DNA of 64,000 nucleotides, from NCBI GenBank assembly GCA_944989445.1, contig CALYLW010000213.1, positions 402,501-466,500 of the forward strand, written 5' to 3'. Below are positions 45,201-47,995 of the stretch, in pieces (position 1 is the stretch's first letter; every line of letters starts with the position of its first letter). Below the pieces are notes generated by a model. That model saw only the letters and a program-made list of their open reading frames with translations. It did no database searches and was not told the origin of the DNA. Source of the DNA: Ampullaceana balthica. Its lineage: Eukaryota; Mollusca; Gastropoda; Lymnaeidae. The translations under genes were made by a program, and so were the position numbers.

Positions 45201-46922
45201 AGACTGACAACGTCACTGATCACTTTGGAGCAAGAGATGCGGAGAATCATCGACGTCATTGGATTGGTCAAGCTGGAGCCCATGGACGAGGTCAGTCTGT
45301 TGGACCATCAGAAACGGAAGCAGGGCGGACGTTTCAAACAGGTGTACAGCAAACTGAAGGGAAAACCCAAAGACAAGCCTCGGAGTACACTCCCACCTGG
45401 TGAGTACCAATACCAATAGGCATGAGTTTGCTATGTCTCATAGTTAATTTATTATTTTCATAGAAAGCATTTCTTCCCGAGCTCATGCAAGTGGATCATG
45501 GAAGAGATTCTCTTTTAGAAAAGCTAATCTCATAGTCCTGGCGATTCAATGGTACAAAATTAAAATAATTTTGGGAAACCATGTCAAAATTGTTACAGAT
45601 ATTTCATCAATAATTAAATAGGATGACATCAAATTAATGTAAAGCATTGTTTGCAATATTAATGGTTAACCATTTTCTCGCACACGCAGCTTTTGAAATT
45701 AGGAGCTGGACACTGGAAGAGGTTGGACAGTGGCTGGAAAGTTTATCTCTTGGAGAGTACAGGGACAGTTTCATGTCACATGAGATAACAGGAGCAGAGT
45801 TACTGAACCTGGAGAGGAGAGACCTTAAGGTAAATGGCACGGATCAGGGGGGTGTAGGAAACATAATTGGTCTAAAACGGAGGGGGGGTAAAGTGTGGCC
45901 CACGGTCCACAAGAGGCCCACCACTTGGTTTTTTGTGGCCCACCAAGACATTCAGAAAACCTGACTTGAGATTTGGTATAGGTCACTTGGAGTGACGTCG
46001 TCTGTTGTATCAGGAGCTGGGGGGCTGCTCACTGATGATATCAATACAGGGGCTGAGGGGCTGCAGCCTGAACTAATTGGCATTGTATCACTAATGATAT
46101 CAATACAGAAGCTGAGGGGCTGCAGCCTGAACTAATTGGCATGCAGTCAGATGACACAGTGAAGAATTGTTTAATACTGTGACATTTGTTGATTTTGTAA
46201 GTCTTTGTTTACAGAACTTGTCGCATGTGTGAAAGAAATTTCTGAAAAAATGTTCTATGTATTTTTATCTAAATATCTTATGTTCGTGAGAAGAGTTTTT
46301 CTTACATGAAGATCCACAAGAGTAAATACAGACACTCTTTGACAGACATAAACTTGCAATTGGTGATGAGAATCTCAACAAGCAAATGTAAAAGATGTGA
46401 TATGGTGCACTTGGCTCATGAAACTGATACTAAAATTAAATGTGCTGGCAGCTAGAAATCTAGATAATATGACAGCACAGCAAAAAGATTCAATAAAACT
46501 ACCCTATTTGCTTAAGTTTTATATAATGATTTTTATGATACTGTTCACTCTTACTGAAATGCAGTGTTATGTAATGTAATGTAAATTTAATGTAATGTTA
46601 ATTCAATAACTTCAAACAGTGTTGCCCTCCATCAACTGTAAATTTAATGTAATGTTAATTCAATAACTTCAAACAGTGTTGCCCCAAGCCAAAGCAACTG
46701 CCCACCCCTGGTCTAACATATTACTGGTATATTCAAAATCTGATTGTCGGCTAAAAAAATCATTTCAGCAGAAAAAAATATGTGTTTTTAAAAATAATAC
46801 TTTTGAAATTTTACTTTTTCCAGGATCTCGGGGTTACGAAAGTAGGTCATCTGAAACGTATCCAACAAGGCATCAAAGAGTTACACCACCGTGAGGCAGC
46901 CTATGACCGACCGAGTTCTTGA
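6128..46922 (+). CDS. DGK delta/eta-like: Type II diacylglycerol kinase (delta/eta-like), 25 exons, 5' end outside window
   Basis: Phosphorylates diacylglycerol to phosphatidic acid with ATP, lowering a lipid second messenger at membranes. Joined exons: 6128-6234, 9122-9247, 19057-19236, 19539-19621, 19784-19892, 20789-20928, 21611-21668, 21999-22093, 22792-22966, 23265-23405, 24061-24145, 25270-25440, 26543-26725, 28138-28258, 29074-29184, 29583-29742, 29882-29927, 31461-31574, 32130-32264, 37413-37552, 37918-38029, 44600-44698, 45180-45399, 45690-45829, 46824-46922. Phases agree at every junction except one extra G in exon 16. About 1048 codons are visible. Domain order: C1 part, C1 ([14 protein letters not shown]), catalytic ([23 protein letters not shown]), Ser-rich linker, accessory ([12 protein letters not shown]), helical region, SAM. 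This split catalytic domain plus SAM is the type II DGK layout. The PH domain and first half of C1-1 must lie left of the window. The stop is TGA at 46920. Confidence 0.93.
6452..7893. repeat. 20-bp minisatellite, about 70 copies, each with TACTAAC
   Basis: Core gtgctgtactaacaagggg, with variants cgtgctg, caatggg and tatatagggg. Nearly every unit contains TACTAAC, the ideal branch-point sequence. It lies in DGK intron 1, over 1.2 kb from the real acceptor at 9121. Confidence 0.95.
7985..8592. repeat. 19-bp minisatellite, about 32 copies
   Basis: Core agaagtcttacagaacatt, with variants agtagtc and tgtagtc. Confidence 0.95.
8800..8930. repeat. Degenerate 16-17-bp repeat
   Basis: Core caatggataaagtgagaca, about 7 imperfect copies. 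Confidence 0.7.
9122..9247 (+). CDS. DGK exon 2: first part of C1 domain 2
   Basis: 42 codons, phase 0 at both ends. It contains [17 protein letters not shown] and CLWCRAM, the zinc ligands of the second C1 domain. The acceptor is ttctcag and the donor GTAAGG. The donor motif tggtaag recurs just downstream (about 9255-9310). Confidence 0.93.
9245..9310. repeat. Donor-proximal degenerate repeat after DGK exon 2
   Basis: The words tggtaaggga and tggtaagaga recur three times after the native donor (atg/gtaagg at 9248), with tggtgaggga in between. Confidence 0.6.
9311..10742. other. DGK intron 2 sequence, nothing recognised
   Basis: AT-rich. The ORF-like stretch at 9442-9804 (minus) has no domain I recognise and no splice context. 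Confidence 0.5.
10748..11067 (-). repeat. 3' LTR of the retrotransposon
   Basis: 320 bp, TG...CA, identical to 16937-17256. On the minus strand it is the downstream LTR. It is preceded in element sense by a purine-rich tract. Confidence 0.96.
11068..11083 (-). promoter_or_regulatory. Polypurine tract of the retrotransposon
   Basis: On the minus strand GAAGGATGGGGGTGAA abuts the 3' LTR. This is the position and composition of a plus-strand primer tract. Confidence 0.75.
11578..15255 (-). CDS. pol polyprotein: zinc knuckle, protease, integrase, RT, RNase H
   Basis: 1225 codons, no internal stop. A CCHC knuckle ([14 protein letters not shown], residues 82-95) is followed by protease active site DTG at 201-203, where the next residue is Cys instead of the usual Ala/Ser. 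Integrase zinc ligands are H389, H396, C426, C429 and the DD35E triad is D459, D519, E555. GPY/F-type GPY lies at 692-694. RT follows with D893 and YVDD at 953-956, then RNase H with D1104, an Glu near 1145, D1170 and D1213. All catalytic residues I can check are present. The start given is only the first Met. The first 80 or so residues look like the end of Gag, so the product is probably made by frameshifting from gag, whose ORF overlaps it by 14 bases. Confidence 0.95.
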   Translation of the reverse strand: MVLIDKFLENATPTLFTYLTDKKVRTQAELTNALRTFKDSHPNVEMDKRQDIFAAIQIKSQEKRQGMRNQSLPNQGNRQTICWYCNKPGHMAKQCYHNKGQPNRVSPNGSPIRKKTEERSRQGHFESKGRRSWRGRYNHDSRYRNHDQPWRRNDHQEGDNKGKMKQEESQSSSTVATIKDHGTLKCYPVYINDRKCMCLRDTGCTTIVVRDKMVKEEEYDGKKDTLIMADGTKRECPTAIFTINSPWFHGKVRARVLQDAICDLIIGNIEGVVDNTDEVYKAWHDNNHQVCATVQTRATTKRKEITDIEVDEKLEIGSQLMSKQEFKQLQEEDNTIREIKMKLIKDNETGHNKNYKLDKGILINIAQEGTCKRVVLPKKLQETIIKMTHDSPLGGHMGAKKTITTIAENFYWPKMARQIKEYIKACTVCLRHNPKDGRHTAPIQSSDKANFLFEKIAIDLIGPFKKMSKKKHMYALTIVDIATRWGEAIPLKRIDAENICNALLNVFSRYGFPQTLLSDNGSQFKGQMTQAIMKMLNITQVHSTVYHPQSNGVIERLNKTIKNMLLKVTVDHEDRWHEYLPIVLFAYNSSKHESTGFSPFELMFGQNPASPLKNFKERLISKQDAIQDRYQLMSDTRDKILYSIEAAKQRLIKQSTRHREIKNRHRHLRTFEPEQQVLVCLPNTKNEITWEGPYKIEEKLSDVTYSVNIKGHVKKLHIDKLRTYDDNKEGKQTVNVIIKVNDENDNAMKMNSLDSEKISSDIPDNMKHRVIKIFQKYKGVITKETGNTKTVTHKIQVLEHEPFKTKVYPIPMAHRDTVRQEIDYLLKENKIRKAVEANYTSPTVIVKKKNGKIRLCCDYRQLNNITKLDHEPIGDPRDIIDIIGTSRIFTTFDLNRGFWQINMDPDSIKYTAFIAMDEVYEWLVMPFGLVNSTATFSRFMKVMLKGIPNVVHYVDDICIHTKDWESHIHTLEAVLDRLKKHNVTISPEKINIGKKYIDFLGYRIGGGAVTPTAENENKIFNLSVPKSKKQVQALLGLCNFYRPFISNYAEIVHPLTEVTKTKDIRKFQFPGDCLNALENIQEAFRKKPILVTPQWDKPFIVSTDASSIALGACLMQEHDGILHPIQYLSRNLTKTECNYSTIERECLAIVWALQKLQKYLLGRTFTLLTDHKPLVAFNKKKISNAKVNRWAMLLADYKFDIKPVKGKDNVVADILSRMTINKDTL
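15242..16105 (-). CDS. gag: coiled-coil N-terminal half and start of capsid-like domain
   Basis: 287 codons. An [24 protein letters not shown] region (about residues 38-125) consists of near-identical in-frame repeats and should form a long charged helix. Residues after about 165 ([20 protein letters not shown] and on) resemble the capsid-like part of gypsy Gag. The homologous region appears to continue in the pol frame (+1 relative to gag), so the stop at 15242 marks a frameshift point rather than the end of the domain. Confidence 0.88.
   Translation of the reverse strand: MLDSYYSIKQNMDHYKEFTAIAKEIGLKAKEMRDFIEEKVAEEKENQRIAEEKEQRRKAEEEEKARIAEEKEQRRKAEEEEKTRIAEEKEQRRKAEEKENQREAEEKARIAEEKEMQRLIVKREIEQLAVDKLKLQRERDSSGHNPGDETNRRSAPRDTIKVRKYDSQKEKMDVYLDYFESIMAMKGYNEEDWPAQLMTQLTGEAFEAYNSIAKEDKSIYKNVKKALLCHFGKSENDYRREFHEMRIKMDKDPQIIVHEAQVKLTKWLELTAIDTSNPKGHNRHGVN
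16917..16936 (-). promoter_or_regulatory. Putative tRNA primer-binding site
   Basis: One base inside the 5' LTR the minus strand reads TGGTGTCGAAGTAAAAGT. TGG complements a tRNA CCA end. I could not identify the tRNA. Confidence 0.55.
16937..17256 (-). repeat. 5' LTR of the retrotransposon
   Basis: 320 bp, TG...CA, identical to 10748-11067. It is expected to carry the promoter for minus-strand transcription. AATGG follows at 17257-17261. Confidence 0.96.
17532..18836. mobile_element. Nested foldback (inverted-repeat) elements
   Basis: Two sets of inverted arms rich in the word atcgatta interleave. Arm A (17532-about 17690, starting tagggctgcggaaattatcg) pairs with A' (about 18340-18487, ending cgataattttcgcagccct). 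Arm B (about 17691-17830, starting tagggctgttatcgatt) pairs with B' (about 18700-18836, ending aatcgataacagccct). A third inverted pair flanks A' (about 18278-18345 with 18489-18556). No transposase ORF is seen. The ends suggest non-autonomous DNA elements inserted into one another. Confidence 0.7.
18061..18239. mobile_element. hAT-like MITE inside the foldback cluster
   Basis: Terminal inverted repeats ctgggccgtctt and its near complement aaagacggctctg are flanked by a perfect 8-bp duplication GCTGTCAG (18053-18060 and 18240-18247). An 8-bp duplication is typical of hAT transposition. The insertion interrupts arm sequence that is continuous in the opposite arm near 18620-18640, so it is younger than that element. 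Confidence 0.75.
19057..19236 (+). CDS. DGK exon 3: end of C1 domain 2 and start of catalytic domain
   Basis: 60 codons, phase 0 at both ends. It opens with [16 protein letters not shown], closing C1-2, then a Ser/Pro linker, then [14 protein letters not shown], the first strand of the DAGK catalytic fold. Intron 2 before it is about 9.8 kb because of the LTR retrotransposon and foldback insertions. Confidence 0.93.
19237..19400. repeat. Donor-proximal degenerate repeat after DGK exon 3
   Basis: The native junction tcag/gtgagt is echoed by gttgtcaggtgactgg, gttgtcaggagattg, gttgtctggtgattg and gttgccaggtcattg. Confidence 0.6.
19539..19621 (+). CDS. DGK exon 4: catalytic domain
   Basis: Starts [20 protein letters not shown], continuing the catalytic domain, and ends in a split Gly codon (phase 2). 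The acceptor is gtttttag and the donor GTAGGT. Confidence 0.92.
19784..19892 (+). CDS. DGK exon 5: ATP-site glycine motif
   Basis: Contains [18 protein letters not shown], the GGDGT/S-type nucleotide-binding motif of the catalytic domain. It ends LHRQ in phase 0. The last bases of this exon, with the donor GTAGGC, are the seed of the 31-bp array that follows. Confidence 0.93.
19867..20111. repeat. 31-bp array repeating DGK exon 5 end plus donor
   Basis: Unit core gacttacaccgccaggtagg plus cagataaatta. GT-AGGC donors recur every 31 bp from 19893. Eight copies including the native junction. A SINE interrupts the last. Use of a downstream donor would add a TAA (gta ggc aga taa). Confidence 0.92.
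20112..20333 (-). mobile_element. tRNA-derived SINE with target duplication
   Basis: On the minus strand it begins GGGCTGCGGTGGTCTAGCGG, with a pol III A box (TGGTCTAGCGG) and, about 45 bases on, a B box (GGGTTCTATTC). A tRNA-unrelated body follows and the end is TTATTATTAA. It is flanked by a 7-bp duplication TCGGGTA (20105-20111, 20334-20340). It landed inside the 31-bp splice-donor array of DGK intron 5. Confidence 0.85.
20789..20928 (+). CDS. DGK exon 6: catalytic domain, GTGNDLAR motif
   Basis: Reads [20 protein letters not shown], a signature of DAG kinases, then an acidic DDDTQLP segment. It leaves in phase 2 (Arg split AG/G). The donor is GTCAGT. Confidence 0.94.
21284..21540. repeat. 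15-bp minisatellite, 17 copies
   Basis: Core catgcctgcctacga, giving repeated MPAYD in one frame. It ends 70 nt before the exon 7 acceptor. Confidence 0.95.
21611..21668 (+). CDS. DGK exon 7: catalytic domain
   Basis: Short 58-nt exon reading [19 protein letters not shown] after completing the split Arg. Phase 2 in, phase 0 out. A 15-bp minisatellite ends about 70 nt upstream of the acceptor. Confidence 0.9.
21850..21955. repeat. About 33-bp repeat, three copies
   Basis: Core gacccttgttgctggttaaa with tgctcctaaa, in DGK intron 7. Confidence 0.7.
21999..22093 (+). CDS. DGK exon 8
   Basis: Reads [20 protein letters not shown] and ends SSAK with the Lys codon split AA/A. The donor GTAAGT and the last exon bases are copied about 11 times directly downstream. 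Confidence 0.92.
22086..22520. repeat. 39-bp array repeating DGK exon 8 end plus donor
   Basis: Core cagccaagtaagtcaacatt followed by ttacatcacaaatatgact. About 11 GTAAGT donors, the first (22094) being native. Use of later donors would place TAA directly after the junction codon. Confidence 0.93.
22661..22710. repeat. 27-bp duplication before DGK exon 9
   Basis: gggcccccttacccagttgt appears twice in tandem. Confidence 0.85.
22792..22966 (+). CDS. DGK exon 9: linker between catalytic halves
   Basis: Reads [16 protein letters not shown], a Gly/Glu-rich stretch, then [20 protein letters not shown], a likely short coiled coil. Phase 2 in, phase 0 out. The acceptor is cttcccccag. Confidence 0.9.
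23265..23405 (+). CDS. DGK exon 10: linker
   Basis: 47 codons, phase 0 at both ends, starting [15 protein letters not shown] and ending TGPIKPKL. Low complexity and poorly conserved, as expected for the linker. The donor is GTACGT. Confidence 0.82.
23510..23636 (+). mobile_element. LINE 3' end in DGK intron 10
   Basis: Contains gaagcgctgtgaactctg and ggggtacagtgctatataaa followed by TTA repeats. Same family as 61855-62425. Confidence 0.6.
23655..24045. repeat. 18-bp minisatellite, about 21 copies, abutting exon 11
   Basis: Core tttcatgtcaagtctatg. Ends within about 20 nt of the exon 11 acceptor, so it replaces the usual branch-point region. Confidence 0.93.
24061..24145 (+). CDS. DGK exon 11: linker helix, tandem NAGNAG acceptor
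   Basis: Reads [19 protein letters not shown] and ends in a split codon (phase 1). The acceptor is cagcag, so splicing at 24057 or 24060 would include or omit one Gln without changing frame. An 18-bp minisatellite runs to within 20 nt of the splice site. Confidence 0.88.
24425..24715. repeat. 22-bp minisatellite, about 13 copies
   Basis: Core ggtcttgtctcagatacatg plus tc, in DGK intron 11. Three central units share gtgggtctgg. Confidence 0.93.
24780..25207 (+). mobile_element. Dispersed repeat Y, short copy
   Basis: Runs from aatatcaatatacataattt to ttttgacgggtaatacacta and includes ctaattttagaaagcagcg. Related to 43368-43634 and 60333-61685. Confidence 0.6.
25270..25440 (+). CDS. DGK exon 12: Ser-rich linker
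   Basis: 57 codons equivalent, phase 1 at both ends. Contains [16 protein letters not shown] and [18 protein letters not shown]. The acceptor is gtccccag and the donor GTCAGT. Confidence 0.86.
25789..26250 (+). mobile_element. Dispersed repeat X, copy 1
   Basis: About 460 bp bounded by inverted words aaatcctttata and cataaaggattta. It contains gatcgatcgcatgtaccgta and repeated gtgcgtattatattgaac-type words. Same family at 34850-35315 (inverted), 60583-61045 and 61073-61540. Noncoding and AT-rich. Confidence 0.65.
26350..26525. repeat. 16-bp minisatellite abutting DGK exon 13
   Basis: Core caatgacctttacaac, about 10 imperfect copies ending about 20 nt before the acceptor at 26542. Confidence 0.85.
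26543..26725 (+). CDS. DGK exon 13: Ser-rich linker, likely phosphorylated
   Basis: Phase 1 at both ends. Reads [20 protein letters not shown] and later [20 protein letters not shown] and SRSP are basophilic or proline-directed kinase-like sites (inference). The acceptor tgcaaag is weak and sits just after a 16-bp minisatellite. Confidence 0.85.
26957..27243. repeat. 28-bp minisatellite, about 10 copies
   Basis: Core cagcagtgtgcacctgtatt plus tataccaa. The copies are almost identical, suggesting recent expansion or an assembly-collapsed array. Confidence 0.95.
27296..27790. repeat. 26-bp minisatellite, about 19 copies
   Basis: Core gataggtgcacattctgtta plus aacttt, with few variants. Confidence 0.95.
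27876..28008. repeat. 19-bp minisatellite, 7 copies
   Basis: Core tatgtaacttgtatgtaac, upstream of DGK exon 14. Confidence 0.95.
28138..28258 (+). CDS. DGK exon 14: start of accessory domain region
   Basis: Reads [20 protein letters not shown] and ends with ASPLLEQDI. Phase 1 in, phase 2 out. The native donor is GTAAGC at 28259. The last 20 or so exon bases plus this donor form the unit of the 30-bp array downstream. Confidence 0.92.
28229..28900. repeat. 30-bp array repeating DGK exon 14 end plus donor, 22 donor positions
   Basis: Core gttagaacaagacattccaa then tgtgagcatt. Donor-like GT(A/G)AGC recurs every 30 bp from 28259 to 28889. One copy (28649) has lost the GT. Only three (28259, 28379, 28409) read GTAAGC, the rest GTGAGC. 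Any later donor gives an immediate stop (atg taa or atg tga). Confidence 0.96.
29074..29184 (+). CDS. DGK exon 15: accessory catalytic domain
   Basis: Reads [20 protein letters not shown], then [24 protein letters not shown] is the start of the DAGK accessory domain. Phase 2 in and out. Confidence 0.94.
29279..29455. mobile_element. Degraded MITE-like segment in DGK intron 15
   Basis: Inverted-looking ends ttttagctgcgtggccgtgc and acggaccaacgaaccttaga carry related GC-rich words in an AT-rich intron. Ends are not sharp, so the limits are approximate. Confidence 0.3.
29583..29742 (+). CDS. DGK exon 16: accessory domain, with +1 frameshift in a G6 run
   Basis: [13 protein letters not shown] is followed by six Gs at 29620-29625. 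With all six, the frame reaches TAA within 12 codons. With five, it continues to [15 protein letters not shown] and [11 protein letters not shown] and joins exon 17 in phase. The exon is 160 nt where 159 is needed. This is either an assembly or sequencing error in the homopolymer or a real inactivating allele. All later exons are intact, so I favour an error. Confidence 0.88.
29882..29927 (+). CDS. DGK exon 17: accessory domain
   Basis: 46-nt exon reading [15 protein letters not shown] after the split Ser. Phase 2 in, phase 0 out. The donor GTAAGT begins a 42-bp array. Confidence 0.92.
29928..30137. repeat. 42-bp array starting at the DGK exon 17 donor, 5 copies
   Basis: Core taagtcatgtttctgttgtc then accaacatttgcagccacat. 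The first unit begins with the native GTAAGT, and later units read ATAAGT. Each unit also has an acceptor-like tttgcag. Confidence 0.93.
30175..31405. mobile_element. TIR element in DGK intron 17
   Basis: Inverted ends gggccatccatatattacgt and acgtaatatatggatggccc lie 1.2 kb apart. Inside are shorter related segments around tgacgtcac and gggccgtccaaaaatgac, so the element is itself a nest. No transposase ORF. Confidence 0.65.
31461..31574 (+). CDS. DGK exon 18: accessory domain
   Basis: 38 codons, phase 0 at both ends: [20 protein letters not shown], then [12 protein letters not shown]. It matches the conserved core of the accessory domain. The acceptor is tctttcag. Confidence 0.94.
31993..32120. 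repeat. 36-bp repeat abutting DGK exon 19
   Basis: Core tgttgtaacaatgataccaa with ccaataactgtggatg, about 3.5 copies ending about 10 nt before the acceptor at 32129. Confidence 0.85.
32130..32264 (+). CDS. DGK exon 19: end of accessory domain
   Basis: 45 codons, phase 0 at both ends: [20 protein letters not shown], then [29 protein letters not shown] is the typical final strand motif of the domain. The donor is GTACGT. Confidence 0.94.
32350..34430. repeat. 32/34-bp minisatellite, about 60 copies
   Basis: Core gacccctgtgtatgttaatg then ttatgtagccaatt. Units differ by two bases (caattg or caatg) and by gttaatg or gtgaatg. The longest array in the window, in DGK intron 19. Confidence 0.95.
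34474..34745. repeat. 22-bp minisatellite, about 12 copies
   Basis: Core ccactgataaccacatgaca plus ca. Confidence 0.95.
34850..35315 (-). mobile_element. Dispersed repeat X, copy 2 (inverted)
   Basis: Reverse-complement relative of 25789-26250, starting taaatcctttatgtacgaga and carrying tgcgatcgatctgaaatttt. It lies in DGK intron 19. Confidence 0.65.
35316..36654. other. DGK intron 19, nothing recognised
   Basis: AT-rich unique-looking sequence. Short ORFs here have no recognisable domains. Confidence 0.4.
36655..37134. repeat. 20-bp minisatellite, 24 copies
   Basis: Core ttgaatgtgtatacaaccat. Edge units carry caactat, inner units caaccat, and three adjacent units gggtata, a sign of local copying. 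Confidence 0.95.
37413..37552 (+). CDS. DGK exon 20: post-catalytic helical region
   Basis: Reads [20 protein letters not shown], then [19 protein letters not shown]. Phase 0 in, phase 2 out. Intron 19 before it is 5.1 kb and largely a 34-bp array. Confidence 0.9.
37918..38029 (+). CDS. DGK exon 21: post-catalytic helical region
   Basis: Reads [20 protein letters not shown], then [16 protein letters not shown]. Phase 2 in, phase 0 out. The acceptor is ggccacag and the donor GTGAGA. Confidence 0.92.
38239..39230. repeat. 21-bp minisatellite, about 47 copies
   Basis: Core ccccagttagcagttatag plus aa or ta. Open in one frame as a heptad TPVSSY(R/S) through 38208-39266. Lies in DGK intron 21. 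Confidence 0.95.
39744..39773 (+). CDS. Possible 30-nt optional DGK exon ([10 protein letters not shown])
   Basis: Between exons 21 and 22, a tttgtcctag acceptor precedes ten codons in phase 0, [10 protein letters not shown], followed by GTCGGC. Including or skipping it would keep the frame. The donor is weak, and a better donor (GTGAGT at 39760) lies inside it but breaks the frame. Only a guess without transcript data. Confidence 0.2.
39888..40645. repeat. 27-bp minisatellite, about 28 copies, each with TACTAAC
   Basis: Core gtctgaatgtgtactaactg then tgctaaa, with three units two or three bases shorter. A second, unrelated array built around the ideal branch-point word. Confidence 0.95.
41020..42495. 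repeat. 43-bp minisatellite, about 34 copies, with higher-order structure
   Basis: Core ggtgacactgtcacaatgga then ttttgtcaatacattagatg. Each unit has the palindrome GTGACA-c-TGTCAC. A block of about ten units near 41410-41790 recurs with the same variant order near 41840-42220. Confidence 0.94.
42856..43020 (-). mobile_element. LINE 3' end, second family, inverted copy
   Basis: Reverse-complement match to the tail and part of the ORF2 end at 5560-5715 (gacgctccttctacgcaaat, caggcaacccataccactg). Diverged. Confidence 0.5.
43368..43634 (+). mobile_element. Dispersed repeat Y, shortest copy
   Basis: Shares aatcaatatacataattt, ctaattttagaaagcagcgc and tttttgacgggtgatgcact with the other Y copies. 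267 bp. Confidence 0.6.
43765..44095. repeat. 32-bp minisatellite, 10 copies
   Basis: Core gatttataggccttgattca then atgagcatggta, just upstream of DGK exon 22. Confidence 0.95.
44600..44698 (+). CDS. DGK exon 22: helical region
   Basis: 33 codons, phase 0 at both ends: [20 protein letters not shown], then [13 protein letters not shown]. The acceptor is tctcaacag and the donor GTAAGT. Intron 21 is 6.6 kb and holds three long arrays. Confidence 0.85.
45180..45399 (+). CDS. DGK exon 23: region before SAM domain
   Basis: [20 protein letters not shown], then [14 protein letters not shown] and a Lys-rich stretch ending STLPP. I chose the acceptor attcag (45174-45179) because it enters in phase 0. 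The stronger-looking cccccag eleven bases later would break the frame. Leaves in phase 1. Confidence 0.86.
45690..45829 (+). CDS. DGK exon 24: SAM domain, first part
   Basis: Reads [20 protein letters not shown], then [20 protein letters not shown], a classic sterile alpha motif. In DGK delta/eta the SAM domain drives oligomerisation (family knowledge). Phase 1 in, phase 0 out. Confidence 0.94.
45876..46708. mobile_element. Non-autonomous hAT-like element in last DGK intron
   Basis: A perfect 8-bp duplication TGGTCTAA (45868-45875, 46709-46716) brackets 833 bp. The right end reads CCACCCCTG-type on the plus strand (GGGGTGGGC on the minus) and the left end reads ggagggggggtaaagtgtgg, a degraded match to the hAT-type terminus. 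Internally a 52-bp segment is duplicated (about 46578-46684). Confidence 0.5.
46824..46922 (+). CDS. DGK last coding exon: SAM domain end and stop
   Basis: [20 protein letters not shown] closes the SAM domain, followed by a 12-residue tail and TGA at 46920-46922. There is no PDZ-type tail of the kind known at the end of some DGKs. Confidence 0.93.
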   Translation, partial: DLGVTKVGHLKRIQQGIKELHHREAAYDRPSS

Positions 46923-47995
46923 CACAGGTCACTGGCCTGAAGGGCAAACATCAGGACAGGAGATTGGAGGCAACGTTTGTCAACACAAATCACATGACTA
47001 AAACTGAGTCTCTGAATCCCTTGAATCCCAGGAGGGTCATCAACACTGTGCAGTTGCTGACAAGTATGAGCAACTCCTTTGAGTGGCAGCACACACGTGT
47101 ACTGATCAAATGTTGTGGACAGCACACAGCAAAATGTACTTGGAGGCTGTTGAGTGTTGGACTGAGTGACTTAATAGGGCAGTTTTTATACAGACTCATC
47201 TGTCATTAATTTATATATATATATGCATGTATGTTTAATATATAAACGCATAAAAGTATATATTTAATATATACATACAATATTTATGTATGTAAATATT
47301 ACATATATATCACTTTAAAAGTTTATATATTTTTTGTATAAAGCAGTTTATTTATATATATACATATAATGATTTTGTACATTCTGAATCAGTCCAAAAA
47401 ATATATATATAAATGATTGGTATTTTTTCTTACGTGTATTAATATGAAGAGATTTAAATGAAATGTTATTAGCACTCAATGTGAGCACCAAAATGGTCTA
47501 TTGAATCCTAAGGGCCTTATACAAAACCTATTCCAATTTACTTGTGAAAACAGCCAGCTTTCTTGGAAATGCTTCTTAAACCCAAAAAAAGTTTGGCCTT
47601 TTTTTTTAATTTTTTTTTAAAAAGTTTTAATTGATTAGAAAAGATGAGAATGTGTCATCAGACTTCAACAAGGTCAAGGTTAAGAATGGCGACATGGAGA
47701 AAATGTGGAGCAATGCATTTGTTGAGGATGCGACTCTACAGTCTTTCATCAATGTAAAATGCTAACGTTTATTTGTTTTGTAATGACAACAAGGAGCATA
47801 CTTATCGTTGTCACCCAGCAAGTTTTTACATTTCCCTGTGTTAACTCCTTGAGTAACACATGGATATTTTTTGGTTCAATTTTCAATGTAGGTTTACTAC
47901 TTCTAATTTCTATATACAATGTATATATTATTTTATTTTTTTTGTTTGGTTGTTGAAAATAGAGTTGTTTTTTTTTGAGATTGCAATAAAATACA
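46923..47995 (+). other. Likely DGK 3' UTR
   Basis: AT-rich noncoding sequence with a TA-rich tract (47215-47410). The first AATAAA downstream of the stop is at 47985-47990, so the UTR is at least about 1 kb if that signal is used. More AATAAA-like sites follow (about 48285, 48451). Confidence 0.5.

Noticed and set aside
45191..45399. Exon 23 starting at the stronger cccccag acceptor
   Set aside because: It would break the reading frame from exon 22, while the upstream attcag fits the phase and keeps LSPSLEDRL.
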